From NCBI RefSeq assembly GCF_016834455.1, contig NZ_CP069213.1, positions 1,798,501 to 1,862,500 of the forward strand: 64,000 bases of DNA, written 5' to 3'. Each line of letters begins with the position of its first letter. The first letter of the stretch is position 1. Source of the DNA: Shewanella litorisediminis. Its GTDB lineage: Bacteria; Pseudomonadota; Gammaproteobacteria; Enterobacterales; Shewanellaceae. The position numbers and the translations under genes are program-made. Under the pieces are notes generated by a model. The model was not told the DNA's origin. It was given only the letters and a program-made list of their open reading frames with translations, and ran no database searches. Shown piece after piece: positions 35,915-45,789 of the stretch.

Positions 35915-37654
35915 TTAGGCTCTGGAAAATGGCCATTTTGCGAGCAGGGATGCAAAGATCCCCGTTGGCTCATCCATAGGCTCATCACCCGCCAGTTTAT
36001 CCAGTCTGGCCTGTACGAGGCCATAAAGCGTATTCTCAGGGAAGTTATGCTCTTCATCGGCCTTACCCGCAGGAAGGGCCATCAGCAGCTCCACGGCCTC
36101 ATCCATGTGCGCGACCTGATAGATATGGAACAGCTCCTTGGAAACGGCATCTATGACTTTTTTATCGAGGTTCAGTTGCAGCATATTGGCCTTGGGGATG
36201 ATCACCCCTTGTTCGCCAGATAGACCGCGACGTTCACACAGATTGAAAAAGCCTTCGATTTTTTCGTTAACGCCGCCGATTGCCTGGACATTGCCAAACT
36301 GATCCAGGGCGCCTGTAATAGCAAGTGATTGTTTTATCGGTTGCTCAGCGATGGCGGACATCAAACAGCAATACTCGGCGAGGGATGCACTGTCGCCATC
36401 AATTTCCTGATAAGACTGCTCGAACACGATATTGGCGTTCAGGTGAAGTGGTGCGTCCCTGCCAAAAATGCGATACAGGCAAGCGGAAAGGATCATCATG
36501 CCTTTTGCATGGATATTGCCGCCCAGTTCAGATTTGCGTTCAATATCGGCAACTTCACCATCACCATAGTGCACAGTTGCGGTAATTCTGGCTGGCTCAC
36601 CATAGGCATAATCAACGCTGTCGATGACTGTCAGGCCATTAATCTGGCCAATCATTTCTCCGCTGGTGGGAAGGTTGATAAAGCTGTCATCAAAACTCTG
36701 GGCCGAGAAGCGCTCTGAGCTGTTGTGGCGCCGGGTAAGTTGCTTAATGGCCTTGTCGATGGCACTGGAATCCAGTCTGTCTGAGCGGCCATACACTGCA
36801 GCCTGGGCGAACAGTTGTACCATGTCCTGGCCAGACAGTGACAGGCGCTGCTGATGTTCACACTCCCTTGAGGCAAAGCTGAACAGGGGGGCCATGGCTG
36901 AATCGTCCAGCTGGAAGCCACACTCATGAGCCAGGGCTTTCAACCACAGGCCATACTCCTGCTCGGATTTGACCGTCAGGTTGAGCTCGTGGGCCATTTC
37001 ACCCAGAAGGGGAAAGTGGCGGCTGAAGCTGCTGTCATGGGCTCGCAGTTCAGAATACTGTAGGGCACTGCCAACCAGGATAATGGTTGATTGCAGCGGA
37101 ACCTGCATATCCTTGCCAACACGATAGCTGCCTTTATCAAGCACATCCAACAGCAATTGCCAGAGTCCTTCGCGTCTGTAAATGGCCTCAACACAGATAA
37201 AAACATAGGGGTAACTGGCCAGGGCGCCGGGGCGGTATTGGGGCTTACCATTTGCGTCTTCCGCCATGAAGCCCAAAAGGTCTGCCCGTTTTATCTGGTG
37301 AGCCAGTACAGTGAAAAGTCCTTGCTCTCGGGCGAGGGTGCCATGCTCTCCTTGACGCGCAGTCTCCCAGACCAGTTGCGTGCCGGCTTCATTACGTCGT
37401 GCTACCAACTCTCTTGGCGGAACCGGTGCCGATTGGGCCAGTGCACCGAACAATGATTCCCGGTGCACGCCCGGGAAATCCGCCAAAAACAGGTGCTGAG
37501 ATGGGATTTGGCTTGCCAGGGTAAAGGCGTCGAGAAGCCTGTCCTGGCACAGCAGCAGATGCCCTATACCGGGATTGTCTGACAGGCCACTTGGAAGATG
37601 AAAGGCAGGGCTTAGCCGCTCGGCGGCAATCAAAGATGGATGCATAAAAGTCAT
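35915..37654 (-). CDS. ycbZ: Lon-family AAA+ protease YcbZ/LonH
   Basis: This 579-residue protein belongs to the Lon-related YcbZ group. The N-terminal ATPase-like part is degenerate: no clear Walker A is visible, though VFICVEAIYR may correspond to a modified Walker B. The C-terminal S16 protease domain keeps the Ser-Lys dyad, S422 in DGDSASL and K465 in VNEKIEGF, 43 residues apart as in E. coli Lon (S679/K722). It lies directly upstream of fabA on the same strand, as in E. coli. The start has a poor Shine-Dalgarno; ATG 37645 is an alternative. The substrate is unknown. Confidence 0.9.
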   Translation of the reverse strand: MTFMHPSLIAAERLSPAFHLPSGLSDNPGIGHLLLCQDRLLDAFTLASQIPSQHLFLADFPGVHRESLFGALAQSAPVPPRELVARRNEAGTQLVWETARQGEHGTLAREQGLFTVLAHQIKRADLLGFMAEDANGKPQYRPGALASYPYVFICVEAIYRREGLWQLLLDVLDKGSYRVGKDMQVPLQSTIILVGSALQYSELRAHDSSFSRHFPLLGEMAHELNLTVKSEQEYGLWLKALAHECGFQLDDSAMAPLFSFASRECEHQQRLSLSGQDMVQLFAQAAVYGRSDRLDSSAIDKAIKQLTRRHNSSERFSAQSFDDSFINLPTSGEMIGQINGLTVIDSVDYAYGEPARITATVHYGDGEVADIERKSELGGNIHAKGMMILSACLYRIFGRDAPLHLNANIVFEQSYQEIDGDSASLAEYCCLMSAIAEQPIKQSLAITGALDQFGNVQAIGGVNEKIEGFFNLCERRGLSGEQGVIIPKANMLQLNLDKKVIDAVSKELFHIYQVAHMDEAVELLMALPAGKADEEHNFPENTLYGLVQARLDKLAGDEPMDEPTGIFASLLAKWPFSRA

Positions 37655-37808
37655 TGAAAAATCATCGTTGGGCGGATTTTAGCATATCCTTGCTCCTTGT
37701 TATCACTCTCTTGTGAGCCGGTAAGGGAAGGTATTTCTTCTTCGCTGTACAAAAACAGATCCATTTGGATAAAGCATAAGCAATCGATTGTTTTTTTGAT
37801 AAAAGAGG

Positions 37809-37837
37809 TTTACAGCTCGCAGTCTCAGGGATATTAT
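37809..37837 (+). promoter_or_regulatory. Promoter of tRNA-Ser copy 1
   Basis: TTTACA (37809-37814), a 17-base spacer and TATTAT (37832-37837), just ahead of the tRNA. Confidence 0.78.
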
Positions 37838-37848
37838 GCGTCTCGTTC

Positions 37849-37939
37849 GGAGGGGTGGCAGAGTGGTTTAATGCACCGGTCTTGAAAACCGGCGTGGGTT
37901 TATAGCCCACCCAGGGTTCAAATCCCTGCTCCTCCGCCA
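37849..37939 (+). tRNA. tRNA-Ser (TGA), copy 1
   Basis: A 91-nt class II tRNA with a long variable arm, anticodon TGA in GGTCTTGAAAACC, 7-bp acceptor stem GGAGGGG/CTCCTCC and encoded CCA after discriminator G. Own promoter and terminator. Confidence 0.96.
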
Positions 37940-37946
37940 TATTAAG

Positions 37947-37976
37947 AAAAGGCGCTGTCTCAGGACAGCGCCTTTT
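37947..37976 (+). terminator. Terminator of tRNA-Ser copy 1
   Basis: A perfect 13-bp stem, AAAAGGCGCTGTC pairing with GACAGCGCCTTTT around TCAG. Confidence 0.9.
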
Positions 37977-38267
37977 CGCTTTTACCTGCCTTCATTTCCA
38001 TTGGGCTGACTATCAGCCGTCATGTGCGCTCTGCATTTCATGCCTTCATCTCTGTGCTGTAATCAATCTTTGTTGCGTTGGTGTTCGTTTGAAAGGCACT
38101 GCTTACCGACTGTTTTTACTTTTACTTGTTGTGCTTTTACTTGGCTGTACCGGCTGTTTTCTATCCGTCCGTGGCCTATTTTCAAGATCCCAATGGCGGA
38201 ATTTTTGCCTCAATCACTTGTTCTTGCTGCTCAAATGAGCAATCGGCACAAATTTGCAAAATTGGGG

Positions 38268-38296
38268 TTTACAGCCCGGGGGCTCACGGATATTAT
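38268..38296 (+). promoter_or_regulatory. Promoter of tRNA-Ser copy 2
   Basis: TTTACA (38268-38273), a 17-base spacer and TATTAT (38291-38296). The same hexamers are used as in copy 1, with a diverged spacer. The 290 bases before it hold no recognisable gene. Confidence 0.78.
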
Positions 38297-38307
38297 GCGT
38301 CTCGTTC

Positions 38308-38398
38308 GGAGGGGTGGCAGAGTGGTTTAATGCACCGGTCTTGAAAACCGGCGTGGGTTTATAGCCCACCCAGGGTTCAAATCCCTGCTCCTCCGCCA
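38308..38398 (+). tRNA. tRNA-Ser (TGA), copy 2
   Basis: Identical in sequence to the copy 459 bases upstream, including CCA. The duplication includes about 40 bases before the tRNA and the whole terminator, but not the DNA between. Confidence 0.96.
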
Positions 38399-38405
38399 TA
38401 TTAAG

Positions 38406-38435
38406 AAAAGGCGCTGTCTCAGGACAGCGCCTTTT
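38406..38435 (+). terminator. Terminator of tRNA-Ser copy 2
   Basis: The same 13-bp stem with TCAG loop as after copy 1. Confidence 0.9.
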
Positions 38436-38719
38436 CGCTTTCTGGACTTTCCTGTCGTCTCCCCGGTTCTCTGCTCCTGAATCCCTGCTGACGGTCGCCC
38501 ATCCTGTTTCGCCTTCATAATCCGTCACGTCGCAGCCATGGCGGTAATTTATACACAGGGCAAAGCATCTGATTTACCGCACAATAATGCGGTAACTGCC
38601 CAATGCAAAATGCGCGGGAATTCTTTGCCAGTCACCTATACTTTGGGATAAATTAACGCTGCTGGGCGCAAGGAGCGTGGTCAGCTACGTAAAAACAAAA
38701 ATAAACAGGGTGGTGCAAC

Positions 38720-39364
38720 TTGATTTCTGTATATTTGGTCGACGATCACGAGTTGGTGCGTACCGGGATCCGCAGGATCCTGGAAGATGAGCGGGGTATC
38801 AAGGTTGTGGGTGAGGCCCCAGATGGCGAAACCGCCGTAACCTGGTCCAAACAGAATGAAGCCGACGTTGTACTGATGGACATGAATATGCCCGGTATCG
38901 GCGGTATTGAAGCAACCCGTAAAATCCTGCGTTATCAGCCCCATGCACGGATCATCGTGTTATCCATGCACACTGAAGATCCATTCCCGACCAAGGTGAT
39001 GCAAGCCGGTGCTTTTGGTTACCTCACCAAGGGGGCCAAGCCGCCCGAAGTGTTGCAGGCCATTCGCCAGGTTGCCTGTGGTCAGCGTTATTTGTCACCT
39101 GAAATCGCTCAGCAGATGGCGCTGAGTCAACTGACGCAAACGGACGAAAATCCATTCAAGCAGGTATCAGAGCGCGAGCTGCAAATTGCCATGATGATTA
39201 TTAACAGCATGAAGGTGAACGATATTGCCGAGCAGCTGAACCTGAGTCCCAAAACGGTGAACAGTTACCGCTATCGCTTGTTTGCCAAGTTAGGGATAAG
39301 CAGCGACGTTGAACTGACCCGTCTGGCTATTCGCCACAAGATTATCGATCCCGGCAAGTTTTAA
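38720..39364 (+). CDS. uvrY: Response regulator UvrY (GacA/VarA/SirA family)
   Basis: This 214-residue regulator is the partner of the BarA (GacS/VarS) sensor kinase and normally activates CsrB-type sRNAs, thus controlling carbon storage, biofilm and secondary traits. The receiver domain has the acidic pair D8/D9 and phospho-acceptor D54 (VLMDMNMPG). A LuxR-type HTH lies near residues 148-205, with [20 protein letters not shown]. Translation starts at a TTG preceded by AGGGTGG; there is no better ATG. uvrC follows after two bases, as in E. coli. Confidence 0.95.
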   Translation: MISVYLVDDHELVRTGIRRILEDERGIKVVGEAPDGETAVTWSKQNEADVVLMDMNMPGIGGIEATRKILRYQPHARIIVLSMHTEDPFPTKVMQAGAFGYLTKGAKPPEVLQAIRQVACGQRYLSPEIAQQMALSQLTQTDENPFKQVSERELQIAMMIINSMKVNDIAEQLNLSPKTVNSYRYRLFAKLGISSDVELTRLAIRHKIIDPGKF

Positions 39365-39366
39365 GC

Positions 39367-41187
39367 GTGTTTGACCATAAAGCCTTTTTAAAAACGGTTT
39401 CCAGTGCCAGCGGTGTCTACAGGATGTATGACGCCTCGGCAGAGGTTATCTACGTTGGTAAGGCGAAAGATCTGAAAAAGCGGTTGTCGTCCTACTTCAG
39501 GACCAATCTGCCCAACATCAAAACCCAGGCACTGGTTTCCAACATCGCCAACATCGATGTGACTGTGACTCACAGTGAGACTGAAGCCCTTATCCTGGAA
39601 AATGATTACATCAAGCAGTACATGCCCAAATACAATGTGCTGCTCAGGGACGATAAATCCTACCCCTATATTTTACTCAGCGGCCACAAACATCCGCGAC
39701 TGGCCTACCACAGGGGCGCTCAGCGGGAAAAAGGCGAATACTTTGGGCCTTATCCCAATGGCGGCGCGGTGCGCGAAAGCCTCAATCTGATGCAAAAGCT
39801 GTTTCCCATTCGCCAGTGTGAAGACGCCTATTACCGCGCGCGCTCACGGCCCTGCCTGCAATACCAAATTGGCCGCTGCTCAGCGCCCTGTGTGGGCAAA
39901 ATTTCCGATGAAGACTATGACGAACAGGTACGGCTGGCAACCTTGTTCCTCCGGGGCAAGGACCAACAGGTTATTGCCAGTTTGGTCAGTAAAATGGAAG
40001 CCGCTGCTATCGCAATGGAATACGAGGCGGCGGCCCGCTACCGCGACCAAATTCAGGCGCTTCGTAAGGTGGCCGAGCAGCAAAATGTCTCGGGCCAACA
40101 GGGGGATATGGATGTCATCGGGGTGAATTACGCCTCGGGTATTGCCTGTTTCCATATTCTGTTTATCCGTGAAGGCAAAATTTTCGGCAGCCGCAGCTAC
40201 TTTCCCGCCGTGCCCGATGCCACCGAGCTTGGCGAAGTGCTCCGTGCCTTTATGCTGCAATTTTATTTGGGGAATGAGGCGCATCGCAGCATTCCCAAAG
40301 AAGTCTTGCTCGGGGAGGAGTTTGAAGACTTGCACGAGCTTGAGGCAGCGATGCAGGACTCACTGGGCCACCGGCTTGAAATTAAATCCAAGGTGAGGGC
40401 AGAGCGGGCGGCGTTTTTACGTCTGGCCAATACCAATGCTGCCAACGCCGTTGTCACCAAGCTGGCACACAAGAGCACGGTTGAGCAGCGCATGGAACTC
40501 CTCGAGGAGGTGCTGGGCCTCAGTGCGCCTATTCAACGCATGGAGTGTTTTGATATCAGCCATACCATGGGGGAAAGCACAGTGGCTTCCTGCGTGGTCT
40601 TTAACCGCGAAGGCCCCAATAAAGGTGAGTATCGCCGCTATAACATCAGTGGCATTACCGGGGGAGATGACTATGCGGCCATGGCGCAGGCGCTGACACG
40701 ACGATTTGATAAAATCGAACGAACCGGCAAGGTGCCCGACGTAATCTTTATCGATGGTGGACTTGGGCAGCTAAGAGCGGCCATGTCCATAGTAAAAGAC
40801 AAGTTTGCTGAGCTCGAACGCCAGCCGCTGCTGGTTGGGGTTGCCAAAGGGGAAAGCCGCAAGCCCGGGCTGGAAACCCTGATTTTTGGCGGCAGCGAAG
40901 CCGAGTTTTCGCTGGAGTCTGATAATCCGGCTCTGCACCTCATCCAGCATATTCGTGATGAGTCCCACCGCTTCGCCATCACCGGCCACAGGGCGAAAAG
41001 ACAGCAAACCCGCAATACCTCGACCCTTGAGTCTATCCCCGGAATTGGTCCAAAGCGGCGTAAGGCGCTGCTGCAATATCTCGGTGGATTACAGCAGGTT
41101 AAAAATGCCAGCGTGGCTGAGCTTGCCAAGGTGCCCGGGATCAGCGCAGAAATGGCGCAAACTATCCACGACGCATTGCGGGGGTGA
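39367..41187 (+). CDS. uvrC: Excinuclease ABC subunit C
   Basis: UvrC makes both incisions around DNA lesions marked by UvrAB in nucleotide excision repair. The 606 residues show the GIY-YIG nuclease ([25 protein letters not shown], about 17-41), a cysteine-rich segment, the UVR UvrB-binding motif (about 205-240), the RNase H-like nuclease domain and C-terminal helix-hairpin-helix units ([18 protein letters not shown], then VPGIS). The GTG start lies two bases after the uvrY stop, so translation is probably coupled. Confidence 0.97.
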   Translation: MFDHKAFLKTVSSASGVYRMYDASAEVIYVGKAKDLKKRLSSYFRTNLPNIKTQALVSNIANIDVTVTHSETEALILENDYIKQYMPKYNVLLRDDKSYPYILLSGHKHPRLAYHRGAQREKGEYFGPYPNGGAVRESLNLMQKLFPIRQCEDAYYRARSRPCLQYQIGRCSAPCVGKISDEDYDEQVRLATLFLRGKDQQVIASLVSKMEAAAIAMEYEAAARYRDQIQALRKVAEQQNVSGQQGDMDVIGVNYASGIACFHILFIREGKIFGSRSYFPAVPDATELGEVLRAFMLQFYLGNEAHRSIPKEVLLGEEFEDLHELEAAMQDSLGHRLEIKSKVRAERAAFLRLANTNAANAVVTKLAHKSTVEQRMELLEEVLGLSAPIQRMECFDISHTMGESTVASCVVFNREGPNKGEYRRYNISGITGGDDYAAMAQALTRRFDKIERTGKVPDVIFIDGGLGQLRAAMSIVKDKFAELERQPLLVGVAKGESRKPGLETLIFGGSEAEFSLESDNPALHLIQHIRDESHRFAITGHRAKRQQTRNTSTLESIPGIGPKRRKALLQYLGGLQQVKNASVAELAKVPGISAEMAQTIHDALRG

Positions 41188-41235
41188 CAAAAATCAGGCA
41201 AGATTGGCGCTGCTTTCGAACTCCCAGGGTTTCCC

Positions 41236-41784
41236 ATGCCGTTTAATTTACCCATTGCCTTGACCTTATTCCGACTGTTTTTGTTACCGGTCTTTGTGGT
41301 GATTTTTTACCTTCCTTATTCCTGGACACCCTTTGCGGCAGCCCTCGTCTTTTGGCTGGCGGCCATTACCGATGCCCTTGACGGTTATGCGGCCCGTAAA
41401 CTCGGGCAGCTGACGCGTTTTGGTGCCTTTTTAGACCCCGTTGCTGACAAGGTGATGGTGGTGACCGCGTTGGTCCTCCTGGTAGCCGACTACAATAGCC
41501 CCTGGATGACCTTACCGGCGCTCTTTATGATTGGCCGGGAAATCGTCATTTCCGCACTGCGTGAATGGATGGCCGAAATTGGCAAGCGTGGTGCAGTAGC
41601 CGTGTCCTGGATTGGCAAGTACAAAACTGCCGCGCAAATGGTTGCTATCATTGGTCTTATTTGGAAACCCAATACATTCTTGGTGGATTTGGCCTATGGC
41701 CTTTTCTACCTCGCGGCGATTTTGACCTTCTGGTCAATGATGAGCTATATCCTCGCAGCCTGGAAAGATCTGACTTCTGAATAA
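41236..41784 (+). CDS. pgsA: CDP-diacylglycerol-glycerol-3-phosphate 3-phosphatidyltransferase
   Basis: This 182-residue inner-membrane enzyme makes phosphatidylglycerol phosphate, the committed step to phosphatidylglycerol and cardiolipin. The CDP-alcohol phosphotransferase motif is complete: D46, D49, G50, A53, R54, G63, D67 and D71 with canonical spacing. Four or more hydrophobic segments are visible. It follows uvrC and precedes the tRNA-Gly-Cys-Leu operon, the same order as in E. coli. Confidence 0.96.
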   Translation: MPFNLPIALTLFRLFLLPVFVVIFYLPYSWTPFAAALVFWLAAITDALDGYAARKLGQLTRFGAFLDPVADKVMVVTALVLLVADYNSPWMTLPALFMIGREIVISALREWMAEIGKRGAVAVSWIGKYKTAAQMVAIIGLIWKPNTFLVDLAYGLFYLAAILTFWSMMSYILAAWKDLTSE

Positions 41785-41863
41785 AGAATCGACCGTGATT
41801 GTGCGTGTTTAATACAGGTCGTTTAATTAGTGTGCACACGATATCTTCACTGAAAATAAGCAT

Positions 41864-41891
41864 TTGACAGTGAGGGTGAAATCGGTAGAAT
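41864..41891 (+). promoter_or_regulatory. Promoter of the tRNA-Gly-Cys-Leu operon
   Basis: A perfect TTGACA (41864-41869), a 16-base spacer and TAGAAT (41886-41891). Confidence 0.75.
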
Positions 41892-41969
41892 GCCAATCCG
41901 CAGTCAGGGGAAACTTTGAGTGCAGACGCTTTAAAACTCCGAGCACTGCTCAGAAAAGTAAAAGCAAAT

Positions 41970-42045
41970 GCGACATTAGCTCAGTTGGTAGAGCGATACC
42001 TTGCCAAGGTATAGGTCATCGGTTCGAACCCGATATGTCGCTCCA
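41970..42045 (+). tRNA. glyW: tRNA-Gly (GCC)
   Basis: A 76-nt tRNA with acceptor stem GCGACAT/ATGTCGC, anticodon GCC in CTTGCCAAG, and encoded CCA. First gene of the glyW-cysT-leuZ type operon. Confidence 0.96.
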
Positions 42046-42075
42046 ATCTTCCTCCCCGGAAGCTTGGTACAAGAT

Positions 42076-42149
42076 GGCGCGATGGCAGAATGGCTATGCT
42101 GCGGATTGCAAATCCGTCGATCTCGGTTCGACTCCGGGTCGCGCCTCCA
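42076..42149 (+). tRNA. cysT: tRNA-Cys (GCA)
   Basis: A 74-nt tRNA with acceptor stem GGCGCGA/TCGCGCC, anticodon GCA in ATTGCAAAT and encoded CCA. Confidence 0.96.
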
Positions 42150-42187
42150 CTTTTCGATAACTTCCATAAGCGAAGCATCGACACTTT

Positions 42188-42274
42188 GCCCGAGTGGTGG
42201 AATCGGTAGACACAAGGGATTTAAAATCCCTCGGCGGTAACGCCGTGACGGTTCAAGTCCGTCCTCGGGTACCA
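42188..42274 (+). tRNA. leuZ: tRNA-Leu (TAA)
   Basis: An 87-nt class II tRNA with acceptor stem GCCCGAG/CTCGGGT, anticodon TAA in ATTTAAAAT, a long variable arm and encoded CCA. Last gene of the triad; the gene-poor stretch begins right after it. Confidence 0.96.
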
Positions 42275-43188
42275 TTCAAGTCAATCAGTTACCCCCAATC
42301 AAGCCCAATCAAGCTCAACCTTACAAATCCGTGCCGCCTTATATGGCCACCTGAAGTTTTTTGCGTGGCGCCTTGTGACTATGGGTCTCTGTCACCGTCA
42401 ATCATCACTGTACCCCTCACTTTTTGGTCATATCCCACTGTTGAAGTCATATTCTTATGGCGCGACAACGCTCGCTTTTTCTTTAGATGGCCGGGTGGGT
42501 CGATGCAACTGACTCATCGTTTGAAGATTGCAAAAAGACGAAGTCCAGAGTTTAGGCACGGCGCTCGCTTAACTGGTCACCAGGCTTTTGTGGGCCGTGC
42601 GTCATCCTTGCGGGTAATTGATCCTTCCAACCTTGGTTTACGTAACTGGAAGACCGATTAGGTTGTCATATGGCGTTAACCACAAAAATCGGGTCGCTGT
42701 AAGGGATGTCGGAACGGCCTATTGAGACAAAATCCGTCGCCTTGGTGCGTATTTCCGGTAACCCACAGTGACGTGAAGCCAGGGCGTTTTAACGGCCGCG
42801 TCACGTAAATATCTCGGTATGACAGTAAAACATGCTGGTTCGAGGAAGTCTGCGGGCATTGATTAGAAAGCGATTTGTTTACTGATTTTGGATTAAGTGG
42901 ACTGGATGGTTGCAATTTTTCTTGGGGAGATGGGCGTGGCGCTCGAGAAAAAGCGGACCGTATTTAACGACGCCAAAAGAAAAGCCAGATGCTTACTTTG
43001 ATGATGTGCTCAGGTGATAAAGATCATCGTGGTAAATGGTTAAAGCCAAGTGAAGGCGATTGAGATTTTGCGTCCAATGATGATTTTGGCTGTGGGTATT
43101 TGAGCGTGACGAGAACCTTAGCCGGTCTCGTTACATCAGAACCTGTCGACATTGTTGCTGATAGTGCTGTTTATAAAGAGGTTTTAAC
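42275..43188. other. Gene-poor stretch between tRNA-Leu and the chemoreceptor gene
   Basis: These 914 bases hold no gene I can support. The longest reading (to 42661) runs through the tRNA-Leu gene and lacks a start with a ribosome binding site. No transposase remnant, terminal repeat or copy of the tRNA-Leu 3' end is visible. An FNR-like box lies near its end. The composition and lack of coding suggest decayed or acquired DNA; this is inference. Confidence 0.45.
43014..43027. promoter_or_regulatory. FNR-like box upstream of the chemoreceptor gene
   Basis: GTGATAAAGATCAT contains TGAT-N4-ATCA, the core of the FNR/EtrA consensus TTGAT-N4-ATCAA, 161 bases before the receptor start. It may make the receptor oxygen-responsive. 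Confidence 0.45.
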
Positions 43189-44835
43189 ATGGGTGGGAAA
43201 CGTCCGATGACCATTGCTATGCGTCTTGCGTTAAGCTTTGGTGGCATATTGCTGTTAATGGTTGCGTTAACCCTTTTTGGGGTCCAACGCGTAGAAAAAA
43301 TCAATCAAACACTCTCAGAAATCAATGAAGTCAATTCGGTAAAGCAGCGTTATGCCATCAACTTTCGTGGAAGCGTTCACGATCGCGCTATTGCACTGAG
43401 AGACGTGACGCTGGTTCCTGATATTCAGTCTCTACCTGAAATTCTCAATGATATTAAAAGACTGGAGGATTTCTATTTGGCTTCCAAGAAGCCAATGGAC
43501 GATCTGTTTATTGAGCTTTCAGATGTTGCCGAGGCAGAGAAAAGGTTGTTGAGCACAATCCATGACGTTGAAAGGCGAGCTCAGCCCATGGCTCAAGAAG
43601 TGATCAGATTGCGTCAGCAGGGCGACCAGGCAGCCTCTCAAGCATTATTGTTGGAAAAAATGAGCCCTGCCTTTGTCGAGTGGCTGGCGAGCATCAATGC
43701 GTTTATCGACTATCAAGAAATGAAAAATCAGAAAGCGACAGCTTACGCTCGCGACGTTGCTTCCGGGTTTGCTGTGACAATGATATTGCTAACCCTGCTT
43801 GCCATCGTGATTGGCTCCGTCATGGCTTGGTACATCAGCAGCTATTTACGGAAGTCGCTGGGCGGTGAGCCTGTCGTTGCTGCTGATATCGTTAGCCGAA
43901 TAGCCTGCGGAGATTTAACAGAGGACATCATAGTCACTCAGTCAGGCAGTATGTTGGCTGCGGTTTCCGGTATGCAGAAACAACTGAGCTACACGCTAAA
44001 ACAAGTCATTGAGGGTGCAAAAACTGTATCGGATAAGTCCATCGAGCTTGAACGGGCCTCCGAGGAGGCTCTTCATGCCTCAGAAACCCAAGCGTCATCA
44101 GCGATAACATCTGCTGCAAGCATTGAAGAGCTAACCGTAAGTTTAAGCAGTGTCGCTCAAACAGTTGAGCAAACGGAGCAAAACTCAGAAAGAACCGCAA
44201 CCATATCTGCTGAAGGGGCCAGACTTGTGAAGAATGCAGCCATGGAGATGGCGGAGGTTGCTAAAACAGTAAAAGAGTCAGCATCACAGATAAGCAGTTT
44301 ACAGCAGAGGTCTAAAGACATTGCCGGTATTGCAAGTGTTATTGGCGGTATTGCGGAGCAAACCAATTTATTGGCATTAAACGCAGCTATCGAAGCGGCG
44401 AGGGCCGGCGAGTCCGGGCGCGGTTTCGCGGTCGTAGCAGATGAAGTGCGTCAATTGGCTGAGAGAACCAGCAAAGCAACAACGGAAATTGCGGGTATGA
44501 TTGAGCATGTGCAGACCGAAACGCTTCATGCCGTTAGGGGTATGGAAACCTCTGCTCCAAGAGTCACTCAAGGCTTGGCGTTAGCAAACCAAGCTGCTGA
44601 CATGCTCGAACAAATTGAACGTCAGGCTGAAGATTCACTAAATAACGTTCGTAATGTTTCTCAAGCGACGAGCGAACAATCCAGAGCAATCGTCGAACTT
44701 GCAAAAAATATTGAATATATTGCGTCAGTTTCACGGCAGACCGCAGATGAAATGCGAAAAAATAGATTCGTTGTCAGTGCACTCCAGGAAGTTTCCGTCG
44801 CTCTCAGCAATCAGGTCAGTAAATTTAAAGTCTGA
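43189..44835 (+). CDS. Methyl-accepting chemotaxis protein with four-helix-bundle sensor
   Basis: This 548-residue chemoreceptor has a first membrane helix (about 9-32), a periplasmic helical sensor domain of the 4HB_MCP type (about 33-190), a second membrane helix (about 190-218), a HAMP domain, and a long cytoplasmic signalling coiled coil. The hairpin tip is fully conserved ([21 protein letters not shown] and the [16 protein letters not shown] partner). No CheR/CheB docking pentapeptide is present at the C-terminus. The ligand is unknown. AGAGG precedes ATG 43189. The surroundings are gene-poor on both sides, so it could be an acquired gene. Confidence 0.92.
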   Translation: MGGKRPMTIAMRLALSFGGILLLMVALTLFGVQRVEKINQTLSEINEVNSVKQRYAINFRGSVHDRAIALRDVTLVPDIQSLPEILNDIKRLEDFYLASKKPMDDLFIELSDVAEAEKRLLSTIHDVERRAQPMAQEVIRLRQQGDQAASQALLLEKMSPAFVEWLASINAFIDYQEMKNQKATAYARDVASGFAVTMILLTLLAIVIGSVMAWYISSYLRKSLGGEPVVAADIVSRIACGDLTEDIIVTQSGSMLAAVSGMQKQLSYTLKQVIEGAKTVSDKSIELERASEEALHASETQASSAITSAASIEELTVSLSSVAQTVEQTEQNSERTATISAEGARLVKNAAMEMAEVAKTVKESASQISSLQQRSKDIAGIASVIGGIAEQTNLLALNAAIEAARAGESGRGFAVVADEVRQLAERTSKATTEIAGMIEHVQTETLHAVRGMETSAPRVTQGLALANQAADMLEQIERQAEDSLNNVRNVSQATSEQSRAIVELAKNIEYIASVSRQTADEMRKNRFVVSALQEVSVALSNQVSKFKV

Positions 44836-45306
44836 TTGAATTTGTTTTGAGGTTTTTGTAGTCCGGAAATCTAATCGCTAGGGAAGGCTCAGACAAACTG
44901 CGGAAATGAGGTGTTTGTGGGGCAAACCATTAACACCCATGTCAGGAGCCTGAATAAGACTTGTATGCACACAGAGGCGCTGTAAACATCGTTAGGGTTG
45001 ACAAGTCGGCTGCTAAAGCATCACTTACGGTGTTGCATCCAGTGCAAACTGGATAGGCGACGGTAAATTTTGCTGTGTCATTGGCGATTTATCACGGTGA
45101 AATGCGGTCTCTGAACAGGCTCTTAAATTGGTGCTTGAATTGCTAAACCGGCTGATGGCGAAGGTGATACTGTCGCACACACAGACCTGTGTCTTTCCTT
45201 GTTTGGGACGTTCGTCGTCGTTGCCAGGCTCCATCTGCTGGTAATGATGGCTGATGATGGAGCTGCGTGTGAGACAAATGTGGTGCTTTGTGCCCTGATG
45301 AGAGTG
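44836..45306. other. Gene-poor stretch between chemoreceptor and HU-like gene
   Basis: These 471 bases contain no gene I recognise. A 69-codon minus-strand reading (45234-45025) has no clear ribosome binding site or family resemblance. No terminator hairpin is obvious after the receptor gene. Confidence 0.4.
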
Positions 45307-45585
45307 TCATCGGCCCGAGATTAGCTGTTTAAGAGCCGGTGCGGGTTTAAAACTTGGCTGATTGAATCCTGCTACTTCCATCATCTCCCTTGTTTTGGGG
45401 TTTCGAACCTGACGGGGAAGGTGATAACGCAGCTCGAATGTGCCGAATTGCGGCAGATAGAGTGTTTCTCCCTCTTCCAATGCCTGACGAATCGAAGCCA
45501 GGATTTGCTCAAGTTGGCGTTTTGCCTCGGATTGGCTGACGCCGGTAGCCTTGGCGATGGACTTTGTCAGTGTGGCTTTGTTCAT
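45307..45585 (-). CDS. HU-family DNA-binding protein, divergent paralogue
   Basis: This 92-residue protein has the HU/IHF fold: an N-terminal helical dimerisation part (MNKATLTKSIAKATGVSQSEAKRQLEQI), the GTF beta turn (FGTFELR), and the DNA-binding arm with the Pro-containing RNPKTREMMEV segment. The sequence differs enough from standard HupA and HupB for it to be a separate paralogue. A GGAG lies eight bases before its ATG. It is monocistronic, divergent from ldtD and placed at the end of the gene-poor region. Such proteins bend DNA and organise the nucleoid; a specific role is unknown. Confidence 0.9.
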   Translation of the reverse strand: MNKATLTKSIAKATGVSQSEAKRQLEQILASIRQALEEGETLYLPQFGTFELRYHLPRQVRNPKTREMMEVAGFNQPSFKPAPALKQLISGR

Positions 45586-45789
45586 GGGCGCTCCAGGGAC
45601 CTCAAAGAAAGACCGTTAAAAAAGCGGCCAGTTATATCAGCTTGAAAATGATCTTCAAGTGCAAAACCTTGATCCTTGGCCAGTTGATGGGTTTCTGCGC
45701 GAGAAGTCAGTCAGCAGTGGTATGACAGGGGCTGATCCAGATGCCATCATTAAGACAAGGCATGAAGGAATACGCCTGCAGGAGTCGTT

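Noticed and set aside
42194..42661. A 155-codon reading starting inside tRNA-Leu
   Set aside because: The start is within the tRNA, there is no ribosome binding site, and the residues show no recognisable pattern.
45025..45234. A 69-codon minus-strand reading in the gap before the HU-like gene
   Set aside because: No clear Shine-Dalgarno sequence, promoter or known family; too little to support as a gene.
42188..45306. Integrated element with att repeats at tRNA-Leu
   Set aside because: No second copy of the tRNA 3' end and no integrase gene were found in the interval.
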